Assembly: GCF_008831285.2 (NCBI RefSeq)
Contig: NC_045146.1
Span: 22,771,703-22,835,702 of the forward strand
Direction of reading: 5' to 3'
DNA: 64,000 bases
From: Nymphaea colorata
Taxonomy: Eukaryota; Streptophyta; Magnoliopsida; Nymphaeales; Nymphaeaceae
Part shown: piece after piece, positions 34,813-49,090 of the stretch
How positions within the stretch are numbered: position 1 is the stretch's first letter
How the letters are laid out: every line of letters starts with the position of its first letter
Translations under genes and position numbers: made by a program
Notes under the pieces: model-generated
What the model saw: only the letters and a program-made list of their open reading frames with translations
What the model was told of the DNA's origin: nothing
Databases searched by the model: none

Positions 34813-37031
34813 ATTACATTAGAGAATCACTCTGTATGTCTCGCGCTCTATATCTACATGCACGCGCTTGGGAGGCCTACTGGGGAGCGTGGAACTGAGA
34901 AAAGCGGAGGATGAAATTTGTAGCGGACGAGAGGATGCACCTCTGAGAAGCGAGAATATCTTCCTCTGGCGTTCAAAGGTTTTGTCTTTCGAGCATTTTC
35001 ATGAAGGCAATTCGTCTTATCTCTTTGATGTATTCTGTCTGTATCTTTTCGTTTTGCGTATTATCAGCTTAGATGTTAGGATCTCACCTTGGTGAAATCA
35101 AGCACTCTGCCTTCTGAGGAGTTTCTGAATTTACGATGCTGACTGACTGAAAATTCAAAACTTTTGCTTGTACTGAACATATAATTGGGTTTACAAGCTC
35201 CTGCTGATTATATACAAAATCCCTTGATATACTCCTAAAATCTAAGACTACAACGATTGGGAAGCATAGGGTCTCGCACGGGGCTCTGTTTCTGCAGCAC
35301 CCGCGCGCGTACAAGATATTTTTTTTTTCTTTTTTTGTTCTTCTCCTAGTATGAACCTTACAGATATGATTGACGGGTTGGTTTAATGAAAATTACTCGC
35401 CAAAATCCAAGCGGTATCGTAAGCTCAATCTCAAAGCCCTTTTACGATCAAGGATTGTACAGGCCTCAATTCTTTTAAACCAGTAAGTAATCATCTTAGC
35501 AATTGATTTTTCAAAAATATATGGCTGAGAAAGAATCAGCTTATATTTTAGTTAAATAGCATTATTTAACAACCTTTAGTCTTTTCATGTTCTCTTAAAT
35601 ATTCATTTTGTAAAAATCAATAGTCAAGATGATTCCTTACAAGACTTGTACCCACTAATTCTCTCTCTCTCTCTCTCTTAGAATTGGGCATCAAGCCAAC
35701 ACAAGGTCAATAAGAAGTTGGACTCATGCCATGCCACAGCCTCCGATTGCAGCCTAGGCCCAATCTTATAGCCTACAGCCTGGGGTCGAGCCTGGCCCAA
35801 TTATAATGAACAATACATATAATATAATATTATAAAAATACAATTTGTTATTATAAATAAGTTATCAAGCCATCCTAATGCCCAAATTTATGGCTTCGGC
35901 TCTGGTCTGACTGGGTACCGGATAGGTACCCGTAGTTACTAGCTCTGAAAACCCAAGGCTCACCTCTGTATATGAGACCGCTAAGGAAGCATCTTGACTT
36001 CTGATTTTTCCAAGATGAATGATTGAGAAAAAGTTAAAGAGAAAAATTTGTTACTTATTAATGTTATATGACAAATATTTTTTATCCTTATTTTTCTAAA
36101 TGTTTTTTCTAAGCATCTTTGAAAGGCTAATGATCAAGATAATTCGTTCTCATTCTCACACCTAATAGATACCAAGCCTCTAGAAGTTAGACTCTTAAGG
36201 AATCATCTTAAACGTTAACCTTATGTTCATAAGATCAATCGATAAGAGAAAAATGAGGAGAAAATTGAGCAAGACCTGTTTTAGTAGCTCATCATTTCTG
36301 CCAAGGTGAAGGAACTAGGGCTTCTTGAACCTCCAACGAAAAAAATCCAGAACCACGATTAAGAGTCAACTCATCTACAGATGACCTGGCTCGTGTTTGT
36401 ATTCCTTGGTATGGCCTGTACAGCGCCGACAAAGCACACCCCAGCGATGTACGAGAACAACATAGAGCACGGTATGCACAGTTGAGTACATACGAAACCA
36501 GATTCTGCTTGAATATGATACAGCCACAGAAAGAAAAACCTCAATGCCAAAGAAAGAACAACCTCAATCCGAATACTGAACAGCTCGCACCGATCCAGGG
36601 AGTCAGGGACTGGACAAGTCCATGCGAACAAGTCACCAGATGGCTCAGAATCAGAAGTCGTACATTTCCGCATAATACAAGATAGAGCCACCGACTCTTC
36701 AATTTCATACGAATATCCAAATGGAATGGCAAAATTGAATAAATCATTGCATTTCCACCAGATATCTTCCATCGACTTTGTGCTGCAAAGCAAGTTACCA
36801 TGCACAGGTGCAGAAGCATCAATCCGACGAATTTATGAAACTTGCATTTCATAGATTTCATATTGTAGAAGCACTAATCTCTTGAAACAAAATCACGCGG
36901 ACTTAGACCATGTCCATCCACTATTTACAGATTACTTGAACCAAATAGAAATTTACAGGGTCGCCTGATCGTCATGCACTATGCACTAATAAAGTCCTGT
37001 AACTTACCAGGCAATTATACAAAACAAAAAA
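34813..37031. other. Intergenic between mTERF 5' end and URT1 3' end
   Basis: The region next to the mTERF start probably holds its promoter and 5' UTR. A (CT)n tract sits near 35659-35680. 36370-36860 has short frames on both strands with no family resemblance and may be the 3' UTR of the URT1-type gene. Confidence 0.5.
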
Positions 37032-40000
37032 TCAACTGGGAGAAAATGGTTCAAAAAGAGTGACGCTAGGATTCCGATCAAAAGACAATACATCTGCAGC
37101 TCTTTGAAATTCATCCCTCAGAATTTTAATGCTGTACTTATCAACAACTCTACCGAGATCATGAGATACCTCAAAAGGATCCTCAATGCATATTAAATGC
37201 CGGTCATTTCCAATTCTTCTTGTCCAGTCCTTCTCGTTCTTACTGTTTATCACAAAAAAATCACAAAGTGATACCTCAACCAACTCAGGGGATTAGTTCA
37301 CACACACACACACACACACAAAAAAAAACACTCCACATATATCACATTGAGAATTATTCACTTTCTAAGCAATGACAGTGTGAGTGTAGGCATGCCCAAA
37401 ACATTAAATTTGCTTTCGGATACTAAAAGAGTTCAATTTACATCCTTGTCATAGGCTTCATCTTCAGCAAGCATAGCTGCATAGACCATTGTTGCAAATC
37501 TGGCAAGTTGACTCTGGAGGACTGGAATTGTTTGAGTTGATCCGGCTTGGCAAGTGGGTCAATAATCCATTTTTGACCCACTTACAGCTGAACCAGAGCA
37601 AAACTAGCTCAGACTCGCCTGATTTGACTTGCTCAACTCGGGACTGCCCAACATGCTAATTTATTGGTGATAGCTACCACATTTTTACCCAGTTCATGTT
37701 TAAGAACTGGGTTATATCTAATATCTAAAAGGCAAGTTTAGCAGATACGAGCTTCCTCTCCTGCTGTCCTTATTCCATGTTCATTTGGCCCATCGCAAGT
37801 ATTAGCGACCATCAATGACCACAGGCTGCCTAGAAGTTGCATTCTCACTCTCTTTGTAGCTCTGTTATAGTTTCTTGCAAATCTCTATCCCCTAGTTTCA
37901 CGCCATATATTTGCCTCATATTATGCTGAAATTATTCCTTTATCTCAGCTATTTTATCATATTATGCTACAGAATTTGAGTTTCTATGAGTTGGTGAATA
38001 AGAATTGCGCTCTTGCCTAATCATAATTCGCAGTTATTTTATTAAAGTTAGTTGTTATTTCCCATTGTGTTCAAGTTGCTCATTTTGACAGTAAAAGAAC
38101 ACCAGACAGTATTTATGACCTGACTCAGAACGAGTTACCAAGCCAACTCACTGACCTGAGACTCGGATGCCTGCTGACCCAAGTCTGACCCTGTTGTTTG
38201 CCCAGTACCGAATATGCCCTATTTGATTTGGATGGATACCACTTCTTCCATCTCAATTTGGTGAGCCTCAAACATGGACTTCAAGTAACACTAAGAATCT
38301 TGAATCACATCCACAACCAAAATTGGTGACAGGTCGCACTACTAAAGACCAGACCTCAATCTCATTCTAGTCAAAGAGTACACCTATCATATGCACGTGT
38401 GAATGCATACACAGACAGTGAACATTTATTGAATTTTTTAAATATATTAAAAACATACAACACATATGAACAAAGAAATTATTACTACCACATATGTGTA
38501 ACTGTGTATTTGTATATCACATAATATCTAGATATATGGCAGCACCCTTCTCTTCCTGCATTGCATGGTTAGCTCAGGCCATCAGGCATTTAAAAAATAA
38601 AACCTTAAAAGCGAAGTCATGCACGAGGGCTTGGTGGCTGCCCAGTGTATTTATATTCCAAACCCGAAACGCACTAAGACCAGCCTACATTGTGAATTGA
38701 CCTAGAATCTTGGCCAGACTCAGTGGGGCTAGGTGTATCAAGTGGTCAAAAAATATTAACTATCAGTAGCACATTAAACATTCCATAACATTACAGTATA
38801 ACATAATTAAAATTTTGAACAAGTAAATAAAGGTGAACAGTTAAAGGTTATATGGCGCAAAAGAATAAGTTTACCCATCACTGCTTGCAATGTCATAGAA
38901 CGTGTGAAGTCTTTATGTTCCAAAATATCAACTAATTGCTATACCCAAAAGCCAGAAATTACTAGTTTGCTTTTGCTTAAGATGGTACGTAACCTCAGCT
39001 TCCATGTCAATATTAAAAGTTAAAACAGACTACTATAAGAGGAAGAAAAATAATGAAAAAAAAAAATCTGCCTCAGACAACAGAAGGCAAAAAAGTAAGA
39101 AGAAGAGAAGAAAAAAAAAATCTATTGAAGAAAATAATCCAGGCAGTGTTCTGAAATAGTAGATTGCCTAGCAAATACATCCTAGCCGACCAGTCACAGC
39201 CTAGAGGCCTAAGTGTGGTTTTAAGTTTTAACAACATAGCTCAAGCCATGAACAAAATGATCCACACAGTTGTAAGCTAAAAGTCTACCTCGACCTGAAA
39301 TGGAAAGGGTTAAACCTATTCAAATTCAGGTTACAAGTTTTCAAACCTCATCGAACTCAGAGAAATGTGATTCTTCCACTATCTGACCCACTGACACCCT
39401 ACTACAAAGTCTAAATGAGTCCAAAACAACGGAGTACTTCACTCACAAAACCTATCCTACTTTAAAGACCACAGAGTCTGACACATCATTTCTTTACGGA
39501 CTTGGCAAGAGATTACCAGCTTACTTTCAAAGGGATAAAATATCCACATGAACCTTAACTAATTATTCATATGTAGTTTTTCGTTACTAAAAGATCCACA
39601 GATTCCACACATGCTCAAGTATTGGTTACCTCAACTTCATAGACAAAATAATTCCTGCAAAGACACATGCAAGGTAACTATTCATAGTTAGTTGTACTAA
39701 ACTTAGATCCAGATCTGGGCCCACTGAAACTGAATCCTCTTACCAACACAAATGGAAGCAACTCTACTAATAAAAAGCCAATCAAATTTTAAGATATGTT
39801 TAACTAAGACCACACCAAGTGTCAACCTATACATCCTCATATGCTAGGAGCATTCAAATATCAGAAAGCTGTTTCAGATAGATAGTTTGACAAAGGTTAG
39901 AATTAGATATTTATAATGGTAAACAAACAAGAACAGTGGCTGCATCAGAAAACTCACCTTAAAATGCCACCTGTCCGAACAGATATTACTGAATGTGCAT

Positions 40001-43000
40001 AATCATGGATATATGCCCAATAATGAAAGAATTCATGCAACAGACGACTAATTGTCTCCTTATTCTGTGACCCAAAATCCTGCAGCTCCTCGACTCTATC
40101 ATAGTATGCACATTGAATGTCATCAATGGTTACCATAAAGGTTGGCGTCATTTTCTGTGACAACAAAAAGGCAAATTTGCAAAATATGAAAGTCTTCTAA
40201 ATTTAGAAAAATAATTGATTTCACCCTCCATATGCCACTGGATGATTATGAGCTAAACAATCAATAAAGGGGAATTAGAGACCCTAGTTGCTCTTCTGAT
40301 GATGCAACAAAATTTGCCATACTAAGCATTAACCAGCCTAAGAGTGTCCACAGGAATACAGTTCATTGTGCTACTATAAAATAAAGCATAAAGATGGACT
40401 TAGCCCAACTATATTGAGGTTAGCCAGGAAAAAGGTCATCAATGGCAGGTAATATGCAATATATTTTCTTAGGAGACGACAACAATGAGAAGAAGAAATA
40501 CAATAAAAAGAATCTAAAACTTTCACCAAAAAATTCACACTTGTATCACTGAAATTTGCAGCAAACAACGAGATTTCAATCCCACTTGGAAGCAGTAAAA
40601 ACAAGCAAGGACATATCACAAACCTGCAAACAAGGAAGAATAGCAGGTGTCCGGCCTTGCAAAAAGTGTATGCACATAAGAACATATCTGGGAAAACAAA
40701 AAAAACCCCGTAAAGACTGACGGATGTAGAATCCAGTATTATATCCAATATAACAAGAAGAAGACTTTTGCTGTCACAAATGCATGGAGATGGCAACTCA
40801 CGCATAACTGGAGAGGGTGCCTCGATAGGTTTCATTAACTTGGCGAGCCTTGGCCCAATGTTTGACTATAAAAGCCAATTGCCGTAGTCTGACATCTATT
40901 TGTGCATAATCATGAAGAAGCTTTGTATTAACAATAGCTAGAGAATTGTTTACACAGATGTCACAGGAAATTTCTGTAACAGGGTCCATAAGCTTCACAA
41001 TAGGAACACGTGCACGAGTTAAAGCCTGCAGACAATGAAAATGAATTATAACAGATGCAACCTATGAAATGCCTACTACCTGTTAGGTAGCTAACAATGA
41101 AGTGAGGCCATGAACCAGTCCTATGAAATAACTTCTAGATGTTAGGCTGTTAGCCAACTAATACTAAAGGGAGAACCATGAACCAGTTCCATTTCAGGTA
41201 AAAATTAAAGACCACCAGAAGGGAGTAACAAAAGAATAACTGAAAAGAAACTCTTAACTTTATGAACTCATATGAACTTGACACTATGCAGATAGGAAGA
41301 TATTACAACATTCGCCTACATCTCATTATCTACAGTTACAAAAATGGGATGGAATTACGAAAAGGAAAGGCCAAACTGTATCAGGGACCCTATCAGTTCC
41401 TCTTATAAGATGAACGAATAGTAGTCTGCATCAAGTTTGTTTCTAGTTTTATTGTGTCAAAAGCAAATTCCATGCCAATCAAGGAATAAAAGAAGGGAGA
41501 AAGGAAACATTCTGGAATTCCTCAGTCCAAGTCACCTGAACATTTTCAAGGTTACCAGCCAGCAAAATATCCACTAATCTCAGCAAGATGTCCAGCTTGC
41601 TCGATTCATCTTCATCAATAGAGAGGCATACATCAATATCACTCTTGGAGAAACCAAATGAATTCGCACAGGAACCATAAAGGTGTAGCTGTGCTTTAGG
41701 CCATTCTTTGGTCACCAGTTTTTCCAGCATTCGTAACAGCTGCTTTTGCTTAGCCTTCTCTTCATCAGCGGGTATTAGAGATTCAAATATTGATAGAAAG
41801 GAAGGGGTAAAGATTTCCAAGTCACTTCTATATACTAGCTCTCGCTTCCATTTTAGAATCCGCTTTGTAGGTTCTTGTAGTTTCCCCTGTAGGAACCAGC
41901 AAAAATATCAGATACATAATGGCCGCTTAATGTTATAAAACTAACAATCTTTTATGTCATGGGTAGAACGCGACAATGTCCTGTGGTTGAAGATTTGAGG
42001 TACGTAGGACCTGAAGATCACCATCAAGCAATTGAACATCCGAGATATGTAGAGGCTAAACATTCGGGAAGGAAGTAAAAGCAGCCTTTAGAATCTTAAA
42101 TTTATAAAAACACGTTTGTGAAATACAAGAAACGGCTGGCATGCACCAAAACACTACAAGCATGAATATAAAGAGCTAACTCAATTTTTTCCTTTTAGAG
42201 GGAAAAAGACGAGCTCAATTTCCCATATGCCAACCAAAAGGTTGAGTCAGAATCACCAATTTCAGCAGTCCACTATAGAGACTACCTCTGCTTCCCTTAA
42301 TATATAAGTTTTCGTAGAACGTGACAAACTCGTGCCTCGTTCCACTTGTATGCATGACAACAGACGCAAGCAACAAACTTATGTACAAAGATGGTCGCCA
42401 TCATAAAAAGAAAATAATGGAGAGGGAGGAAACGACGGCAATAACGAACCGACTGTGTTTTACCTTACCACCATAACCATCAGGACGGTTACTTGAATGA
42501 TTTCCAGGAACCTGACCACCCTGCACAGCGGACCTTATTGCATCATCAATTTTATCAGGATCAGCAGCACCATTCACTCGTTCAACTGTCTTTGCTGCAT
42601 TACTTGTCCTGGATTCCCCGGCCTTATACTTCCTGCTGGCAACAGCAACGGTTCGCGCGCTCAAACCCGACTGTTCTTTTTCCACCATATTCTGATTGAC
42701 TTCTTCCAGAGAGCCAGTATGATTTCTCCATGAAGTAGATCCCAATTTCTTGCTCTGGTGCTCAACATGATGTGTAACCGCATTTCGGTTCTGCACGCTC
42801 GAAACAGCATTCGTCTGCGCGGATCGAAAAAAGTTCATCTCGAGCAACCCATTGACTTCCTTCCTCTCCTTAGACCTCTCCCACTCTCCCCTGTCATTCT
42901 TCGCAACCCGCCGTCCGGAACCGGCCATTCCCCCATCGGAATTCGTGTTACTATACTTGAAATCCCCTTTCCCACCACCACCACCTAAGTTCGCCATTCC

Positions 43001-43648
43001 TTTCCGATGAAGCCCTCGATTAGCCACACCAGCGCCACCATGCCCACCAAACCCTCCGCCATACTCAATTTCCCCCAAAACGGCATCGTCTATGAAGCCA
43101 TCGCCGCGTTCAGCAGCAGAACCAGAATGACCCCGATGCGCTCCGCCAAACTCCACAGGGCCCTGATGGTCGACTTCGCAGCCTATGGTCCCAAACCTCA
43201 GCGGCCGCCCACCGTTCCAATCCGGGCCCGTCGGAACATCGCCGAACTCGCGCCCTAGCGCCTCTCCGGCGAACCGTGGCCCGCCATTGACAGCGCCTCT
43301 CTCAACCCCATAACCCCTGGACTCGGTTGCCGAGGACACGGGGGGAGGCCTATAGAGGAATTGGTGGGGAAGAAAGGCCTTCTGCTGGAAATGGTCGTGG
43401 TGGGGGAAGGTCGGAGCTAAAGGATGGCTCGGCCCGAGAGCAGCGACGGCGGGATCAACGAACTCAAGAGGAAAAGGCAACGAAGGGGGAGAAGGAGGGT
43501 GGTCGGAGGAGGAGGCGGAGCGGTCGTTCTTGCGAAGCAGTTGGAGAAGGAAATCGCCATCGGAGGGAGAAAGGGAGGGACCCTGCTGCGGCTGCTGCTG
43601 CTGCTGCCTCGGCTTGCTCACTCCCCCCGCCTTCTGTCTGCCTCTCAT
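37032..43648 (-). CDS. URT1: URT1-type terminal uridylyltransferase, six exons
   Basis: Adds U residues to deadenylated mRNA tails in the cytoplasm and protects tails from excessive trimming. Exons (minus): 43648-42464, 41886-41536, 41025-40802, 40687-40624, 40154-39958, 37242-37032; every phase agrees and gives 743 residues, close to the Arabidopsis enzyme. Residues 1-395 are a low-complexity, Gly/Pro/Gln-rich region starting MRGRQKAGG with a QQQQQPQQ tract and a [12 protein letters not shown] segment. From about 466 comes the nucleotidyltransferase core: [20 protein letters not shown] with catalytic Asp 478 and 480, and the third Asp in SCDICVN (about 534). The C-terminal domain has [11 protein letters not shown] and ends with [26 protein letters not shown], the family signature for nucleotide recognition. 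The last intron is about 2.7 kb. I see no damage. Confidence 0.95.
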
Positions 43649-43662
43649 CGTCTTCCTTTGTT

Positions 43663-43663
<1 letters not shown>

Positions 43664-43699
<36 letters not shown>
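43664..43699. repeat. (CT)n / (GA)n microsatellite upstream of URT1 start
   Basis: About 36 bases of CT on + just before the start codon of the minus-strand gene, so it would read GA in the 5' UTR. Another GA run on + follows at about 43843-43862. GA/CT runs are common in plant 5' UTRs and promoters. Confidence 0.9.
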
Positions 43700-43701
<2 letters not shown>

Positions 43702-43869
43702 CGTCGTCTTCTACTGCTTCATCTCCAATGGATGCATTGGGGAAGAAAGGGAGAGTGAAAGAAGGCGCGAATAGGAAAATCCCGCTCCCTCTCTCCCTCT
43801 TTTTGCTCGGACTCTTCCTTGTTTATTAAGGAAGAGGTACACAGAGAGAGAGAGAGAGAGGGAAGGGGA

Positions 43870-46440
43870 GAGCACAGGCCAAAGCAAAGCCCCTCCTCTT
43901 TCTACGTCAACGGGTCCCTTTGGATCCAGATAAAGAATGATAATACAAATGAAACGAATTTAGTAAGAGGGTTTTGTTAATTTCTTTATCAGATTGGGTA
44001 GACCCGAACTCCCATGCACTTTGCTTTCGCAGATGACATACCTGACCTGTTTAGACTTTCAGATTTAACAACTTTGGATTCGTTATTTAATTTCAGATTT
44101 GGGTTATCAATAATGGGGAGGATATGCCATACCAGGGGGGATAACTTTTAAAAATCGTTTGGTAATGAAAAAAACTTGTTACTGTTTCATTAGAATCTTA
44201 AAAATTGTGATAGATTCATAAAACAGTATGTTACAATGCATTGTGAATCTGTTTAGATTCATGAAACAGCAATTGAGTTTTGTTATTTTCCATTTTATAA
44301 GATGTAAAGCTTAGTTGATTAGAAAAATGAGCCTTTGATGTGCATGCAAAATGAATTAGACGATGTAAACCCAATAAAAAGAATACCATGAGGAAGTTCA
44401 TGTGACACTCTTATCTAACTCAATTTTGTAAAAACGTTGTTTTATATAAACCAAGTTTTGGATGTGTACTTTATGAATAATATTAGAGGGGTCATGTTTT
44501 TTACAAAATTAGGTTTTGTTAAAATTGAGTTTTCTTTAAACTCTGTTTTAACGGCATGCAAACACTTCATAAATCTGATTTTAGATACAAAACCATGATT
44601 GCCTCTAACCTAGCTTTTGGATATCAATAAAACAGCACCTGCATGGAATATGCCTAACTTGTACCTCCAAACACTCGAATAAAACTTTGGGAATTAGATT
44701 TGATTTGCAGAACCTGAATCGACAACGGTACTATGAAGAGACTATTGAATGCTTCACATGACCTATCTTGCCTTTCGAAGGTATAACAATCATATAATTT
44801 GCATTTAGCTTCTGGATTTAGGTGCATTTTTTCTCCCAAATTTTGAGCGTGTTGTTTTGCCATTACTTTTGTTTTATGAATATATCCTTTACCCATATTT
44901 TGTAGATGATATTTTATTTAACCAATAAAAAAATATTTTGGCAATTTTTTACCCAATAAAATGTTTTTTTTTTGTTTATACCTGCCAAAAAATAAAATAC
45001 CAAGCTGCAAAATGCAAACATAGGAAGAAAGAACTTATGAAAGGTCACGTAACTTTTGCAACTTCTCTTTACATTTAGATATTTCTAAGATATAAGATAC
45101 GACAAGTTGATCGCACACAAAGTATAATGTGGCTACTATTGAGTCTACAACTCAAATCGGAGCCAATAAAATCAACCAATCATGCGTAGGATCAGTGACG
45201 TATGGGCTTCCTGTTTGTAATTGCGCGCACAGGTTATTGTATTTATATAATGGTACCTTCTTAAAAGTTTATTTATTTACATATAGGTGTCCCTTAAAAT
45301 TTAAACTCTTAGTGTTTGGTGTCTCTCAGCGTAAAATAATCCATTTATTAGAAAACCCTTATGTACATATCAAGACCATCTTTTGGCCATAATCCAAAAA
45401 AATAGATTACTTAAGTTTGGGGTTTTTTTTTTTATATATAACCTTTGTCAACATAATGAGGCTCCTATAGAGAAAACCATGTACGTTAGGTTCCTAATTG
45501 AGATTATAAGCAAAAGGTAGGATGGGTATTATCCTATCACATCATCATCCATAACACATTATTTATATATCCATGTCCTTCTCTTTGTTATATATTTTGC
45601 TAAAAGGAATTTGTAAAATATTTCTAAGCTTATGTCATGGATATTGCTTAAAGAAAAGAGAATCACAAACAAACCAAAGTCTTTCGTGCAATAGAACCAA
45701 TAACGTAGTTGTTTGTGCATGACGTTTATGTTTTGCATCCAAAATCAGGTTTTTAAGTGTTTGGGTGCTATCAAAATTAGGTTTAAAGAAAACCTGGTTT
45801 TGTGAACAAGAGTGAAAAACCTTATCCTTCTCATGTTATTCACAAAAGCCAGGTTTTGGGAATATCATTCAAACAAACAAATCAAATTTTTAAAACTCAA
45901 TGAAAAAAAAAGGTATTTAAAAAACTTAGTTAGATGAGAATATCATCCTAATGCCCCCTAGGCTTTTAAGAAATAAATAGATGAAAAGACTAAAATGTTT
46001 CTTTGAGCTTTTTTCCTAAAATTTAAGAAATGAACCACAAGGTTCTCCACATTTGCCTGCCTTTATGGTTCCCCCTTTGTTGAGGTTAAACAATTAGTTG
46101 AATTCAATGAGATGCAAAACAATGCCTTCTTTCCATTGTTCAGTTTCGGCCATGGTTGGACAATTTATCTTGAAGGAATATTCACGTTACGACGCCGAAG
46201 AAAATGAGTTGTTGGTAGTAACTTTAGTCTGTTCTTTTACCTCTCACCATTGTTCTGCTTCTCCGACTCTTCCTGCGAGGACGAAGAAGAGCTTCGTGCA
46301 AACTTCGAGGCCATTGAAGGCTTCATTATTCTCGACGTTTGCAGTGTATCGATATGTCAATCTTCAGATTTTCAGTTTCGTAAACTTTCATTGCGATCTT
46401 TTCTCTTTCGGCTTGTGCAATGGGGTGTGACGAGCAAAGG
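43870..46440. other. Intergenic, AT-rich, no gene seen
   Basis: Holds the upstream region of URT1. 45785-45860 has a small inverted repeat (AAACCTGGTTTTGTGAA against its near complement around 45840). The reading at 46100-46430 contains acidic text (SDSSCEDEEELRANFEA), which may belong to the degenerate gene that follows, but I could not place it. Confidence 0.45.
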
Positions 46441-49090
46441 AGGGTGGAAATAAGGAGCGATTCTTATATGACGAAGATGGTCAGCTTCTTCTAGAGGACG
46501 GTTCCTATCATCTTGCACAACGATAACGGGCCTTCTCCCTTGCTCGCCATCTGTGAGCTTCTCCATCTCTCGTTTTGCCGCCAATTCTGTTCCGCGCTTT
46601 TGTCCTTTTCCTTCTTCAGTTCTTCTCATGGGCTGTTGATTGCGGGATGTTTGGTTTTGCTTTGTGTATACTTGTTCGTGATTTCTTTGAAATTTTAATC
46701 GAATTGTGACATTTTGTCGCGGTGATCAGTACAATGCTTTGTCGTTGATTTGTGTTTTCATCTTCGATTCGAACATCGGTTGTTCTGAATCTTAGCCTTG
46801 ATGTGGTTATCAACTACGGGGCCTTCGGTGCTATTGCGTTTCTGAATTGCTTTGTTGAGGATGCGGTGCTCGATACATTCGCTTTTAGTGGTACTGTCCA
46901 GTGGTTATTGCAATAAATGAGATTAAATGAATATTAAGTTTCGGTTATTTGAAAGCCTTTCGAAAATGGGGTTGATTGCTTTGGAGAAAAATCAGATTTA
47001 ACAAAGATTCTGAACTTTGATCACGTCAGTGGAGCGAACTCTATGTGTGCGTGCGTGTGTGAAGAGCAAAAAGTTATTACGAGAGGTGAAAGTTATTGCC
47101 GTCGAAAAAGTTATGACATGATGTGGGAGTCCTTGCCGTTAAATAGTTGCAAAATATACAATGGTAGATGCACGCCGCTTGGTTCAATCGAATCAGAGCA
47201 GCCAAATATTCCATCTGCTTTTGTAGTGATTAAAAGAATCTTCCTTATATGCGAACACATTTACGTCTTGAGTCATCTGGATTTTTTAGTGATTAGGGAA
47301 CGGAATCTTTCCCATGTTCGAGTCATTAATTTCTGTGTTTCTGCTTGCCATTGGATTGATTTAGTCTACAATTGTGAACGCAAAACTATACTCTTTTTGA
47401 AGTGCAGGGCGAGAGAGATGCAGAAGTTGACTCTCTTCAGAGAAAGAGAGGAAGAGATCTTTATTCATTCTACGAGTGTAAAAGTGCATCAATAAACTCT
47501 TGTGGGGGTGAAAGGTGTGATAGATATAGAAGCAGACTCTCTTCAAGAGAGAGAGAGATTAACTGAGTCACGACATTTACCAGAAATTTAATAGCATTAC
47601 AGGGGAAAATAAAACCGTTTTTAGGGTAGTAACTTAACAAATATTAGTGTATTAGAAAGCAATGTTCTTGGTTCTCTTGTAAAGCAATAGACATGAGCGG
47701 AAAAGAATCATAGTAAATCTTTTAGAAATATAGTTACATGTTAATTGTGTCTGTGCGATACGTGGTATCCTGCAATGTTTGTGGTGTCCTCATGTATGGC
47801 TTCATGTGTATTTCTGGTGAAGGAAGAGTTCAGAGTTTGTTGCACATCATAACGTTGGAAAAAGCTAACTTAACCTGAAGATGATGATTGATATTCTTTA
47901 ATATTCTATCTGCAAGTAGATTATGTTTTGTTGCTTATCTCTAAACAAGTGAGGCACATAGGCATTGTCAAATATGTATGGCAGTTAATATTTTGTCATT
48001 GAGGAATAATTGGAACCTTAATGTGGACGTTTCAGAAATCATGTCATCTTGTCGGTGAATGGTTACTGGATGTAAAGAGCAATGCGAAGGTAGTCTCTTC
48101 TTCATTAGCCCACTGGTGATTTTGAATCAAGAACCAACATGGCATATCCTAACTTTGTGATTTTATGGGATGGTGGTCTCTCTTTTATTTTATTTGGTGT
48201 AGAACAGAAATGATGGTTATGTGAAAAATCAATTACAGAGCATTTCGGATGCAATCGACCTGGTCCCTTCTCTTGCCACTGGAATAAATGTCAATGTCCG
48301 TTTCAGGAAGTGTGTGCTCTGCCCTCTGTTTGCGATTGCCAATTGTCTTTATATGCTAACATGACTATATTATATTTATAATTTCTCTAACTCAGCTGGT
48401 TTTCTGTTCTTTCACCTTTTCTTGTCCAGCATAAATGATTTTGAATCTGCACCAGTCTGCGTCATACTTGATCTTTTGGATATTGGCCTTGTTCACGGCT
48501 GGGTAGTTGATCCTCGGGTATGCATTCAGAAGCTACAATCTGTACAGCGATTTGAAACATGTTTTATGGATACAAAATCTACTCATTGTGTAAGAATGTT
48601 ATAATAGTACTCACCATATAGAATTTTTGTTATTTCATATGGCTTGCTTCCATTATTTTGCCAGTTATTTGCATTCCTTGCCTTTTAAAAGTTTTCAGAA
48701 TTTTCCTTTTTCTATCTTCTAGGCTTGTACTTTTCAGTTTCCACAGCTTTGTCCAGCTTTTAGAAGATCGATATCCTTTTTTAAAGAAAAATTATTCTGA
48801 TTAATGAATTTCATTTCTTATGTAACAGGATACTGATGCAGCCACTGCAAAAGGATCAAGCTCCTATAGCACCCTTCTGGAGAAAATTGTCTCTTGAAGC
48901 AAGCAAAGGAGGAGATGATAGACATCCCGAGGAGACTTATGTAGACTTTGTTGCTGCAACAACAGCAGCTTTAGGAGATCCTTCGAAAATCCTCCTAATT
49001 GTCATCCCTGTTCATCAAAACAGAAGGGTGACAGAGAAAAAGTGGAACAGCTTATGAAGGTCTTGGACTTGTCAAAATTTGTCATTTCAA
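46441..49090 (+). pseudogene. MINDY-family (DUF544) deubiquitinase pseudogene
   Basis: MINDY enzymes cut K48-linked ubiquitin chains with a Cys in the NGPCPLLAI box. Here the box reads NDNGPSPLLAIC: TCT at 46534-46536 encodes Ser where TGT (Cys) is expected. An in-frame TAG at 46492 breaks the preceding beta strand (KTKMVSFF*RTVPIIL). Later exons are recognisable: HLVGEWLLDVKSNAK (48036-48089), NRNDGYVKNQLQSISDAIDL (48203-48309), INDFESAPVCVILDLLDI..HGWVVDPR (48430-48517) and DTDAATAKGSSSYSTLLEK (from 48829). The last has a frameshift causing TGA at 48895, after which VDFVAATTAALGDPS and EQLMKVLDLSK appear in other frames. Splice sites remain GT-AG. This is a dead gene that kept its exon structure, so its decay is fairly recent or it came from a recent duplicate. 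Confidence 0.85.

Noticed and set aside
34399-34914. Plus-strand frame of 171 codons rich in Gly and Arg.
   Set aside because: Antisense shadow of the Ser/Pro/Thr-rich N-terminus of the mTERF gene.
36371-36861. Overlapping minus-strand frames of 106 and 144 codons downstream of URT1.
   Set aside because: No motif, no splice logic; most likely 3' UTR or spacer.
38494-38700. Plus-strand 68-codon frame in the last URT1 intron.
   Set aside because: No similarity to any family and it lies in a long AT-rich intron.
43327-43829. Several + frames rich in Arg, Ser and Leu over the URT1 start.
   Set aside because: Antisense to URT1 exon 1 and its (GA)n 5' UTR.
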